This document shows, piece after piece, positions 7,113 to 16,500 of a DNA stretch of 16,838 bases. The notes under the pieces are model-generated. The model was not told the origin of the DNA and did not search any database. It saw only the letters and a list, made by a program, of their open reading frames with translations. The translations under genes were made by a program, and so were the position numbers. The DNA lies in contig DVMB01000050.1 in assembly GCA_018715225.1 (NCBI GenBank), positions 1 through 16,838 on the forward strand, given 5' to 3'. Every line of letters begins with the position of its first letter. The stretch's first letter is position 1. The stretch comes from Candidatus Onthoplasma faecigallinarum. GTDB lineage: Bacteria > Bacillota > Clostridia > Christensenellales > UBA1242.

Positions 7113-7451
7113 TCAAATCAACGCACAAAATCCAACTATTATCAGCAATGCACCAAACAAGTAAAAGGATATTTGCATCTTAATCTTTTGTCTATTTTTC
7201 TTTGATCTTTCCTTTGATAGTTCATTCAATATGTCTATATCGTCTGTCTCGTCAATTACCAAATCTAACTCGCTTATGTTTCTATTTAACCCAGCCGTCT
7301 TATAAATACAAAACAAAATTACAGCCAGCCCAATAAATATTATACCAAAAGAAAGGCAATATTTATTTTGATTGCCTAAAATAACTAGCAGCAAACCTAT
7401 AAACAAACTCACCATAGAAATGGTGAGTTTTAAATCAAACCTGTTTTTCAT
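7113..7451 (-). CDS. Small membrane protein, function unknown
   Basis: I recognise no family. The 112 residues show two close hydrophobic segments (about 9-26 and 32-50), an acidic soluble loop containing DLVIDETDDIDIL, a basic stretch ERSKKNRQKIK (81-91), then a third segment (93-112) that ends the protein. The ATG at 7451 lies one base after the stop of the preceding gene and has no Shine-Dalgarno site of its own, which suggests coupled translation and a shared function with its neighbour. A normal tig promoter begins right after its stop. Confidence 0.75.
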   Translation of the reverse strand: MKNRFDLKLTISMVSLFIGLLLVILGNQNKYCLSFGIIFIGLAVILFCIYKTAGLNRNISELDLVIDETDDIDILNELSKERSKKNRQKIKMQISFYLFGALLIIVGFCALI

Positions 7452-7452
7452 A

Positions 7453-7719
7453 CTAGAATGTCAAGAATAAGAAAACCATAATCAATATAACCGCAATCAC
7501 ATATGCAATCATAAAGCCAATATTTCTTCTAGATTTCGCAAAATAGAATGCAAATACTGCAGTGATAGCATATGCTATGAATTGTGCTATAGTATTCATT
7601 GCTGAAATAACAGTAGAACTAAGACCCACTCTATCAAAAATAAATTGAAGAATAAGTGCCAATGCAATTAAACATATTGACAAATAAGCCAAAAATGTTA
7701 CAAAACCTCTACCCTTCAT
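7453..7719 (-). CDS. Small three-segment membrane protein, function unknown
   Basis: The 88-residue protein consists almost entirely of three hydrophobic segments (about 7-28, 37-60 and 66-87) joined by short loops, with a basic KSRRN before the last one and a basic head MKGRG. No family is recognised. The ATG at 7719 has a strong GGAGGG four bases upstream and a good promoter just before it. It forms a two-gene unit with the next membrane gene, one base away. Confidence 0.78.
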   Translation of the reverse strand: MKGRGFVTFLAYLSICLIALALILQFIFDRVGLSSTVISAMNTIAQFIAYAITAVFAFYFAKSRRNIGFMIAYVIAVILIMVFLFLTF

Positions 7720-7735
7720 GATACCCTCCGTTAAT

Positions 7736-7764
7736 ATTATATCAAAAAAGATATTTTATTACAA
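7736..7764 (-). promoter_or_regulatory. Sigma-A promoter of the small membrane-protein pair
   Basis: On the minus strand TTGTAA (7759-7764), 17 bases, TATAAT (7736-7741). The predicted start falls near 7729, exactly where GGAGGG (7724-7729) begins, so the transcript would start on its Shine-Dalgarno sequence and have a leader of only about ten bases. Confidence 0.82.
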
Positions 7765-7807
7765 ATAAATTTTTACCTTTTTTCTATCTTATTCGTAAAA
7801 TGACATA

Positions 7808-7827
7808 TTTAGAATAAATATTCTAAA
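7808..7827 (-). terminator. Possible weak terminator or processing hairpin after the rluD-type gene
   Basis: On the minus strand TTTAGAATA-TT-TATTCTAAA is a perfect 9-bp inverted repeat six bases after the stop codon at 7833. It is A/T-rich and has no continuous T run behind it, so it may end transcription weakly or only protect the mRNA end. Confidence 0.4.
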
Positions 7828-7832
7828 AATAT

Positions 7833-8735
7833 CTAATATTCCAAATTATTCAACACAGTTAGGAAATAATCTGGAAGATCTATTTCAAAAACTTTTGTCT
7901 CATTTGTCCTAGGGTGGACAAACTGTAGTTTATACGCAAACAACAACTGCCAAGGTGTCTTTATATCCTTATCGACTCCGCCATAGAGTTTGTCTCCTAC
8001 TATTGGATGGTTGATTGATTTTAGGTGTGCCCTGATTTGATGCGTTCTACCAGTGGTCAATTTGCAATTCAACAAAGTGTAATGAGCGTAGACTTTGTCA
8101 ATTGAAAATATGGTCTTGCTGTATTTTCCATTCATGTCTTTATTCAAAATCATCTGTTCACGATTTTTCGGGTTTCTGTTGAGATATCCTTCCACTACAA
8201 AATCGCTCTTTAGCCTACCTTTGATTAGGGCTTTATACTCTCTATTTAGTGTCTTGTCTTTTAACTGTTCGCTTAGAATTTTGTGCGCAAAATCTGTCTT
8301 GGCGACAATCATCAACCCGCCCGTGTCCTTATCCAATCTATGCACAATGCCAGGTCGCAAGATACCATTAATCGAAGATAAATTTTTTATATGATACATT
8401 AAGGCGTTCACTAGCGTGTGGCTCTTGGTCGTATTGCATGGATGGACGACTAGCCCTGGTTGTTTATTTATCACCAAAAGGTCATCATCTTCGTAGATTA
8501 TATGCAAAGGTATGTCCTCTGGATTGGTGTCCAATTTCTCTATCTCTTTTTCCGTTAGTTCGACCTCATCGCCGCTTTTTAGTTCGTAGCCCGCTTTAAC
8601 TACATTGCCGTTGACTTTAATGTTGCCTTCATCGTTTAATTTTTTGATAAAACTGCGTGAAAAATCGGTATTTTTTGCCAAAAATACATCCAATCTTTCT
8701 ATCTTTTCATCGTTATATATAAGTTTACGCATCAT
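7833..8735 (-). CDS. RluA/RluD-family 23S rRNA pseudouridine synthase
   Basis: The enzyme converts specific uridines of RNA to pseudouridine. The 300 residues contain an N-terminal S4 RNA-binding domain (about 12-60) and the RluA-type catalytic domain with the signature HRLDKDTGG, in which Asp135 is the catalytic residue. HPCNTTKSHTLVNAL and GRTHQIRAHL are further family blocks. Membership is certain; RluD versus another RluA-class enzyme cannot be settled from sequence, though linkage to lspA is common for the RluD/YlyB type. The start (ATG ATG at 8735) overlaps the end of lspA by 11 bases, so translation is coupled. It is last in the sepF operon. Confidence 0.95.
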   Translation of the reverse strand: MMRKLIYNDEKIERLDVFLAKNTDFSRSFIKKLNDEGNIKVNGNVVKAGYELKSGDEVELTEKEIEKLDTNPEDIPLHIIYEDDDLLVINKQPGLVVHPCNTTKSHTLVNALMYHIKNLSSINGILRPGIVHRLDKDTGGLMIVAKTDFAHKILSEQLKDKTLNREYKALIKGRLKSDFVVEGYLNRNPKNREQMILNKDMNGKYSKTIFSIDKVYAHYTLLNCKLTTGRTHQIRAHLKSINHPIVGDKLYGGVDKDIKTPWQLLFAYKLQFVHPRTNETKVFEIDLPDYFLTVLNNLEY

Positions 8736-9192
8736 TCTTTTTCTTCTTCCCAGACATAAACAAGATGAAAATTGCCAACATCACAGCCCCAACGCAAAGG
8801 AAACTATCCGCGAAATTGAACACAGGAAAACTTGGCCAAAAATCAAGAAAAATAAAATCACGAACATAGCCTAGAGCCAGCCTATCATAAAGATTTCCTA
8901 TAGCACCACCTATGATAAACCCAAAAGATATGGAATAAAAAATACTATTCGTCTTCATAAAATAGTTGAAAATAAATAGTGCCACAATCAACACAAAACT
9001 TACAATGATTAGCGTCAATGTGCTCCCGCTCATGATACCGAACGCTGCCCCCGTATTGCCTCCATTAGTGGCGATGGATATGACATTAGGAATTAGATTA
9101 AAATATTCCACTTCAAATAAAAAATGTTTGGTAGTCAAATCAACCACCAACACACAAATTATTGAAACGACAATAGTAATCCATTTTTTCAT
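8725..9192 (-). CDS. lspA: Lipoprotein signal peptidase (signal peptidase II)
   Basis: LspA is the membrane aspartic peptidase that cleaves the signal peptide from prolipoproteins after lipid attachment. The 155 residues show four membrane segments and the family motifs: D18-x-x-T-K, NTGAAFG (46-52), GGAIGNLYDRL (95-105), and the two catalytic aspartates Asp112 in VRDFI and Asp129 in FNFADS. Its basic tail GKKKKNDA overlaps the start of the pseudouridine synthase gene. The ATG at 9192 lies nine bases after the previous stop and has no recognisable Shine-Dalgarno site, so it probably depends on coupling to the upstream gene. Confidence 0.97.
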   Translation of the reverse strand: MKKWITIVVSIICVLVVDLTTKHFLFEVEYFNLIPNVISIATNGGNTGAAFGIMSGSTLTLIIVSFVLIVALFIFNYFMKTNSIFYSISFGFIIGGAIGNLYDRLALGYVRDFIFLDFWPSFPVFNFADSFLCVGAVMLAIFILFMSGKKKKNDA

Positions 9193-9201
9193 TTTATAAT
9201 A

Positions 9202-9738
9202 TCACGCATTTTCAAAAAGATATGGGCAAACCTTTTGGAGTAAAGCATATTCTTCTGGAAATTTTTCTCTTTCTATATCTAGAGTTTTGGAAAGACTGTT
9301 TTTCACACCTTCGATCACATTTTGCTTCTGCTCTTCGCTATAGTTAGACCAAAATCTAATGATCAACTTTCCTTCTTGGTACAGTTGAATCATCTTTTCA
9401 TAAGAATCATTGACAACTTCGCAATCTTTTAATACAACATCGTGTTTCATTTTGACTGCTGGTCTGCCATGCGAATTTACATCTTCATGTTCTCCAATCT
9501 CTTCGGTAGAATATATGTATGTAGTTTTCCCTTTATACATCGTCTCTAAACTATTTGGGCTGACTTCTCGTATGATCAGTTTGTTCTCATCTCTATCCCA
9601 ATCCCAAAACCTTAGAGTGCATGCTCCATACATAAGAGCGGCTTCATAACTCGGTGTCAAATACACATATCCATCATTGCTTTTCTTTAATGACAATTTT
9701 TTCAGTTTTCCGTTGCTCGAACCATGATAATACAACAT
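9202..9738 (-). CDS. Uncharacterised protein with N-terminal YYHGS motif
   Basis: The 178-residue soluble protein begins MLYYHGSS (His5) and continues with GYVYLTPSYEAALMYG (23-38) and YKGKTTYIY (68-76). It resembles a recurrent uncharacterised Bacillota family that I recall only by these motifs. The pattern of a Y-H-G-S start followed by a V-Y-L-T-P strand and a helix with A-A-L is seen in some ADP-ribosyltransferase-fold proteins, but I see no complete catalytic set, so no activity is claimed. The start is the ATG at 9738, six bases after GGAGAGG; an ATG 15 bases earlier lies on that ribosome site and is rejected. It sits between sepF and lspA in one operon, 20 bases after sepF. Confidence 0.78.
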   Translation of the reverse strand: MLYYHGSSNGKLKKLSLKKSNDGYVYLTPSYEAALMYGACTLRFWDWDRDENKLIIREVSPNSLETMYKGKTTYIYSTEEIGEHEDVNSHGRPAVKMKHDVVLKDCEVVNDSYEKMIQLYQEGKLIIRFWSNYSEEQKQNVIEGVKNSLSKTLDIEREKFPEEYALLQKVCPYLFENA

Positions 9739-9758
9739 TTTTGTCCTCTCCATATATG

Positions 9759-10190
9759 TTATTCTGGTCTCAAAATCTTATGCCCTTCTGGTGTCAGCAA
9801 AAACAAATCTCCATGCCAACGATGAATGCTACCATTCAATCCATAGATGGCACCAGACAAAAAGTCTAGTATCCTTTCACTATCCGCACTAGATATCCCT
9901 TCCAAATTTACTGCAACAGACTGCCCTTGTTTTAGATAATCGATGACTTGCTGAATCTCCTTGTGAGTCTTCGGCTCTACCATAATTATATTGGACTCGG
10001 TCTGTATTCCAAAAGAATTAAAATTCGTAGCGGTGGGCATGGACTCAAAATTGTTCGTCTCCCCCGCCACTCTTTCATGAAGATTGAAGTTAGCGTACTT
10101 GTCGTCCGCTACATCAGACTTCGATTTTTTCTTTTTGTCATCCTTATCTTCAAAACCAAGTCCATGAAGTATCCAATTAAAAAATCCCAT
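9759..10190 (-). CDS. sepF: Cell division protein SepF
   Basis: SepF polymerises into rings, binds the FtsZ C-terminus and tethers the division ring to the membrane in Gram-positive bacteria. The 143 residues have an N-terminal amphipathic membrane-binding helix (MGFFNWILHGLGF), a charged linker with KKKKSKSD, and the C-terminal SepF domain (about 65-143): VEPKTHKEIQQVIDYL, VAVNLEGIS, RILDFLSGAIYGLNGSI and DLFLLTPEG. Length is typical. The ATG at 10190 is ten bases after the preceding stop and has AAGGTGAGG upstream. Usual neighbours such as ylmE, ylmG and divIVA are absent here, but lspA and the pseudouridine synthase are often found in the wider sepF cluster. Confidence 0.95.
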   Translation of the reverse strand: MGFFNWILHGLGFEDKDDKKKKSKSDVADDKYANFNLHERVAGETNNFESMPTATNFNSFGIQTESNIIMVEPKTHKEIQQVIDYLKQGQSVAVNLEGISSADSERILDFLSGAIYGLNGSIHRWHGDLFLLTPEGHKILRPE

Positions 10191-10200
10191 ACCTCACCTT

Positions 10201-10443
10201 CTAGCCAAATATTTGCTTTCTCAACATTTCATATTCAGCGTCTGTCGCAATTTTAAATTCTTTTACCACCCTTTCATAGATGGAAATAAGGTATTTGTTG
10301 GTAGTCTTTGCTTTTGCTTTTTCGAGCATTTTTTCTGCCACTTTGATTGCTCCCTGCCTGTTTTGCCTAATATCTATGCCCACAATCATCTCAATAACGT
10401 CCATACATTTATTTTCAAATTCTTCAGTTGAAACATCAGCCAT
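10201..10443 (-). CDS. Small helical protein leading the sepF operon, function unknown
   Basis: I recognise no family. The 80 residues are predicted to be almost entirely helical, without membrane segments, with a Lys/Ala-rich middle (KVAEKMLEKAKAKTT, 34-48) and acidic ends. The ATG at 10443 has AGGAG seven bases upstream. It is the first gene after a strong promoter and is followed by sepF after ten bases, so it is co-expressed with the division protein; a role linked to division is only a guess from position. Confidence 0.75.
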   Translation of the reverse strand: MADVSTEEFENKCMDVIEMIVGIDIRQNRQGAIKVAEKMLEKAKAKTTNKYLISIYERVVKEFKIATDAEYEMLRKQIFG

Positions 10444-10461
10444 ATAACATCTCCTAATAAT

Positions 10462-10490
10462 ATTCTAGTCATAGAACTAACTTTTGTCAA
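10462..10490 (-). promoter_or_regulatory. Strong sigma-A promoter of the sepF-lspA operon
   Basis: On the minus strand TTGACA (10485-10490), 17 bases, TAGAAT (10462-10467). The predicted start near 10455 falls on the first base of the AGGAG ribosome site (10451-10455), giving a leader of about 12 bases. Confidence 0.9.
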
Positions 10491-10552
10491 CAAAATATGC
10501 TAACTAAAATTTATGTAAATTACATTATAAATTACTACATAAAAACATAATG

Positions 10553-10582
10553 AAAAAGACCGAATATGTCATTCGGCCTTTT
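10553..10582 (-). terminator. Rho-independent terminator of the giant surface protein gene
   Basis: On the minus strand AAGGCCGAAT-GACAT-ATTCGGTCTT forms a 10-bp stem (one G-U pair) with a five-base loop, followed by TTT. It starts six bases after the stop codon at 10588 and isolates this gene from the sepF operon promoter. Confidence 0.9.
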
Positions 10583-10587
10583 ATAAA

Positions 10588-13500
10588 CTATTCAGTTGCC
10601 GTATCAGGCAATACAAATTCTATCGTAAGCGTAATTGTATTGCCCGAATATGTTGCCGTGAATCCAAGCACCAAACTTGTCTCATTCTCATCTGTATGTT
10701 CATTTTTGTATTGAATTAAGTTTGATTCTAAAATCGTAACAACGCCATTGCTAATATTGACTATATCCTGATATTGTGTGTCCGTCAAATTCAATGTAAC
10801 ATTTGTATTGTTGTTACCTGTGATTGCATAGCCCACATTGAGTGTTGAACTAGACCCCGCAGTATATGCTACCCGATAATAATAAGGCAACATGAACGAC
10901 GCATTGAAGGTCAATGTCCTTCCCTGACAAGTAGTGGTAAAGTTCAACAAAACTGATGTCGCTGTAGGGTTGGCAATCTTGTATTCAATCAATGTTGACG
11001 TAGCAATGCTGATTACTCCGCCAGAGATGTTGACAACTTCACTAGAAATATTTGCATTGTTGTTATTATAAGTTACTGCAAAATTGCTATCAACTGCTTC
11101 ATAAATGAATTCGCCATCTCTCATCACATACTGTCTAATCTTATCTGTAGATAGGTCTAATGTTGAATTTTCGCTACCTTCCACATAATCTACTCTAAAG
11201 TAATATGTCTGTATACCGCTACTATAGTATGGCGTTACAATATTTGCTGAATTGTCGCTAGTAGCAATCACGTAGAATACTTGTTCCAATGAATAGATTG
11301 TAGATGAATTTCCGCTACCTGTATAAGAATATTCATACAAGGTATATGTGTAATTTCCTACTGTAATTGTTCCACGTTGTTGTGGAGATCCAACACTGAT
11401 ACCTGTATTATTTCCGCTATTTGAATACCTTACCCATGTACTATTTGGAGTACCCCCTGATGAGATTACTCCAATAATTTGTACATTTGCATAATTTAAA
11501 GCCGTCGTACTCATGTAACTTGGCAAGAATATTTGAGACAATGTGATAGCTCCAGTTGAACCCACTGTGTTAGCAACCAAAGCACTTTCAGTGTATAACC
11601 TGAATCCAGAAGTTCCATTGTATGCATCAACATGTACTATAGAATTTCCGTTAGACATAACATCAAGGTCTGCTCTCAACTCATTGTTGAACAACTTGTT
11701 ATTCGTCAGTGTGATTTGCGAGCCAAATGAGGTTTTTGAATAATCATAACTTGCGTATGGACGCAGTAGATTGATACCATAATGACCATTGCCTAAATCT
11801 ATCAGTTCATAGTATGCTTCGTTATTTGTATTGTTAGCAAAGCCTGTCATATTTGACAACCTAATGTTATTTATGCCCTGCAAGAATGCTAAGAAGCTGT
11901 CAATATCATTATAACTGCTGGTAAATATAGATGGTAAATTGTCATCATCGCCCGCATAAGATGTATTTATCGAAATATTATCTCCCGAATCAGCCACATC
12001 GTATATTGTCGTAGAATCATCATAATAAGTGAATCTAGTGCCTGTAGGAGTTGTTGCGATCATGAAGTAACTGCCTGAACCATCTGTTGCATTATATCTA
12101 GATGAATTTGTGCTGTCTCTGGTAAATCTTGTCTCAACATCATCAATTGTTTGAACTAGAGTTACTTGTTTTGTTGCATCTCCAGTTACAATCAAATCAA
12201 ATGTATGATTTTCCAAATATACATAATGTATTGAATAATAGAATAATTCTATATTTGCTGACGGCGTTGAGCCTGTGTTGACTGTTATCCTATCAGCGTC
12301 AATAGACGGCGTTCCGTTCAATGTAACAGAAGCACTATTGTACACTCTATAGGTTACATAATAATACTCAGTTACTTGTTCCAAATATGACAATCTAAAT
12401 CTATAAACAACATTGTAATTAGTGTAATTCGGTCCACTGCTCTGTGGCACATTAGGAAGAGTTACATTTATTCTATTGTTTGCCAGTAGTCCACTGCCAT
12501 CATTTAAACCAAAGGTTACTGTCGCTTCGGTTATAGTCTTGCTATTTTCCGCAAAGGCTGCTACTGGGTCAATAGTTGTCGAAGTCGTACTAGGAACTAC
12601 CACATATTCTGCAGTTACATTAGGGTTTGTAAAGTTATTTGGTCTTTCTGGCTGGCTTGTGCTCAAGTTGACCCCGCTCGTATTTGACATAACAATTCCT
12701 ACACCATCAGTCGTACTTAGACTATTAATTGGACTGACAGTTGTCCCCGAGGCAAATCCCTCACCTGTGGATCGTCTTTGAATAGCCATCTCACCTAGAG
12801 CCGAAGTGTAATCTAGTGATACAAAGCCCAACACATTTATATACCACGTTACTGTATAGATACCATTTCCTTCGCAATCTATTGACAGAGTCAATACAAT
12901 TTCTCCCGCAACGTCTCTATTGAATACTATTGATTTAGTCTCTTGGTTGATGCTGATGACATCCGTGTTGTCCGTACTGATTGTAACGCTATCTAAATCT
13001 CTCAACGAATCATACCCATCTGCGGAATATAATTGCAACTGCAAATCAGTATAATATTGATCTTCCACTTCTACTGACAACAAAGTATTTGTTTGTAATT
13101 CCTGAGTGTTTAGATTATCAGTCAATGGGAATTGCCTATTGGTTGAACCATTATCTAATTTGTCGATAATTAAAATGTAATTTGTACGCAACTCATTGTT
13201 GACTTGCTCGACACCATTTACCTCAAACTTGAAATTCACTCTCAGCATGAAATTGAAATTGATGTATCCCACAATATAGTTGCCAGATGACACTTCAAAC
13301 ACTAAATTTACTGTAGCGTCAGACGCCACCGCATTAGTCAGTATCATGTTGTTGGTAGTATCTGAACCTTCCTGATATGTGAACAAATTATTAGTAGTGT
13401 CTTTTATCCACACTGTATTACCACCTAACGAATAACGGCTGACGTTTCCGCTATTCCCTGTAAGCAATGTGGCTACTAGGTTAGTGTTTGTTGAAGAAAT

Positions 13501-16500
13501 ATTTGATGTAAAGGTAATTTCATTGTCCAAATTTATGAAATCGCCCGCATAGTAGTTGCCATAACTTGTGTCATAGTTGCTACTCAAAGTGTAATTGAAG
13601 AACACTATCTCAAAATTATTTACGATTAGTCCGCTGTCAGCATACAACGTAAATCTGTATGTCAACTGCTCAACTGGAGTTCCGCCGTTTCGTAGCAGTG
13701 CTACATAAATTCGATTGTTTAGAACTCTTAGTGTCAAACTATAATTTGAATAGTCAATGACATAAATAGTTTCACCAGTGTTGCCCACATCAACTGTTTT
13801 GGTTATACTTGACGGCTGACTACGATTGACTAAAACGCTAGTGATATAGAAATTCTCGTTGTTTCCGTCCATGATATTGGCAATGTTCGTTCCTGTAGCT
13901 GTCCATGCACTATTTTCATCCTGAGTGTAGCCGTATCTAAATGTGCTGGCTGCATTCTGCCTTGGGTCATTGATCGTAATGGATACATATTCTGTCGTAT
14001 TTGCTTGTTCGCCATACGTCCCCACTGTATCGACTTGATAGTCAAGTCCATTTGTCAATTCCTGACTGGACATGATTTGGAACCTATAACTTGTATTAGA
14101 TACACCAGTTTCGTTGCTCATCAATATTTGAGTCATCAAGTTATTGTCCACTCTACTAAAGGTCAAATCGTATCTCACAGTTCCCGTATCAAGAGAAGTT
14201 TCAGCCATTGTGATGCCGTCTCCTAACGAAAATTCAATATAATTAGGATTGCTTTCGTCCATGAAGCCCATTGATACTGGGTTGTAGACAGCGTATTCTT
14301 GGTTGTTAAGCCCTACGATGTTTACTCGCCTTGTATAGTTGATTTGAGTCCCGCCATATACGTCAAATATATCGGTTGCAGTGTCGTTGTTTACAAATAG
14401 ATGTGAATATATATCTTGAATCGTGCTTAGCGATGACACATTCTCGTGGCCCGCATCGACTATATTATATTTTGCAATGATTCCGTTATATGATTTTGGT
14501 ATCCTGATGTAGAAAGTCAATGTCAATCTCGTTGAACTCGAGCCTGTATTTTGTAGATAATAACTCGACCCATCGTCAGGCGTTATCGTGATATACATTG
14601 CAATAGTTGTATCCTGTGCAGTATGCACGAATCGCAATATGTTGTTGGTCGAATCCAAAGATAGATATTCGCTATCAAAGTCTACTACATATTCTGGATC
14701 AGAGAATGACACGTGTAATTTACTATTTTCAAACGTGTTTATTGTCAAACCGCTACCTATGCTGAATTGTGTATTTTCTTGGTTGATTGTTATAGGTAAA
14801 GTACTACCATAACTATAAATATATGGATTGAAATCGCTCGCTTCACTAGTGTTCAATGTAGCACTATAAGGGTTATTAAAGTTGTATCCTGATCCTGTCC
14901 CCTGTGCTTGAGTGTAACTGATGCCATTTCGTACATTTACGTTCAATCGTCTTACAAAGGTCTGTTGGTCTTGTGAAGATATATCTAGGAATGTAATATC
15001 CAACGATTCAACATATTCACTAATTGTCTGCTCAAATTCCAAATATGATCTGCCACCTTCATAGACAAATGTTACATTGTCATTTATCCTTGTGCCGTTG
15101 CTTGCATCTGGATTGGACAAATCTATTGTCACATTACCTGCAGAATTGCCTATTTGAATTTCTTTTGAATAATTGCCTATTATTGAACTTGTCAACTCTA
15201 GACGATTGTTAAATTCGCCATTGACAAATTGTCCTACAGTAACGTTATATACACTTGTATCCACTTGTACTGCATCGTACGAATAATAAACTTTTAATAC
15301 AAAATAGTATTCGTCGCCCTTGTCCTCTAAGCCTGTCAATAGATATTCATATGACACTACAAAATCAAGTTCAGTTTGTACGTATTTATGTATCGTCAAA
15401 TTCCCGTCATTGTCCAAAGTGATTATTGGATCTAAATCATTTCCGTAATATATCGCATTTCCATCTACGCTAAAGCCTTCGGTCAAGTTATCTGTAGATA
15501 TACTATATCTAAAATTAGCACTACTGAAACTAAATGCATCATCTCCGCTTGGAGCAACAATGCTTATAAATGGATTCTCATATTCGTTCAAGCCGAACAA
15601 TTCTTTTTGATATTCCCCGGTGTTGTGATTTGCTACTCTGTTTGTTAAACCAGCATCCGTCCTCAACTGTTCGGTATAATATGGAGTCAAATAGTATGAT
15701 AGACTACCAAAATAGAACTGAGTCCTATTGTCTCTATATACCATACCTATTTTTACATATAAGTAATTATATATGTTAGGTAATGTCGCTTCGCTAATCT
15801 CTTGCTGTTTTGAATAACTACCCGTGCTGTTATCTTCCTGGGTGGCTATAGAGTTTCTATAATAGATATATTCACTCTCCAACAAGTAGAATCTAATATT
15901 ATTTAGACTTAGTCCCGAAGCGGTAAGTCCAAAGTTAGTAGACAGGAAGTCGTTAGTAATTTCTACTCCCAACACGCTATCTATACCATCGACATCTTCT
16001 ACATATCTCATGCCCTCAGCTTCGACCTTGACATCTTGAGCCACATAATCATTGGTGTAATCTATATTGGAATAATCCGAGCCAATTTGATTGAATAGAT
16101 AGACATTGTAGTATGCCACATATCCTGACGTAGAGGTCAATTTGAAGATAAAGTATCCATAATTGCTTCTACCATAATTTGCGTCATAATTGAATGTGAT
16201 TGTTTTATTTTCATTGTCTATTTCTATGAAACCGTTGTTGTAATAGTTGTTCGTATTCTCTTTGCTTTGATAAGCGGCTAGACTTATTGTGAAATCGCCA
16301 ACATCTGTTGTAGGAGCTGAATCGCTGTGATAATTGGTTACAATCGCTCTAGTTATAGACAAACTATCATCATGATAGAATGACAATACTTGATTCATTG
16401 TCACTGGTTCGTAGTTCTCAACATTGACTGTATAAGCACTGCTCCCAGACAACGGCGTTCCCAAAACCTCCCCATCTTCACTATCTAGGAATATGAAATT

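Noticed and set aside
10588..10612. LPDTA at the C-terminus of the giant protein as a sortase signal
   Set aside because: No hydrophobic segment or positively charged tail follows; the protein ends two residues later, and the LP belongs to a repeated module (the previous copy has LPYYY).
13830..14051. Minus- and plus-strand frames of 60-100 codons inside the giant gene and other coding regions
   Set aside because: All overlap well-supported genes in another frame and show no ribosome sites or family motifs.
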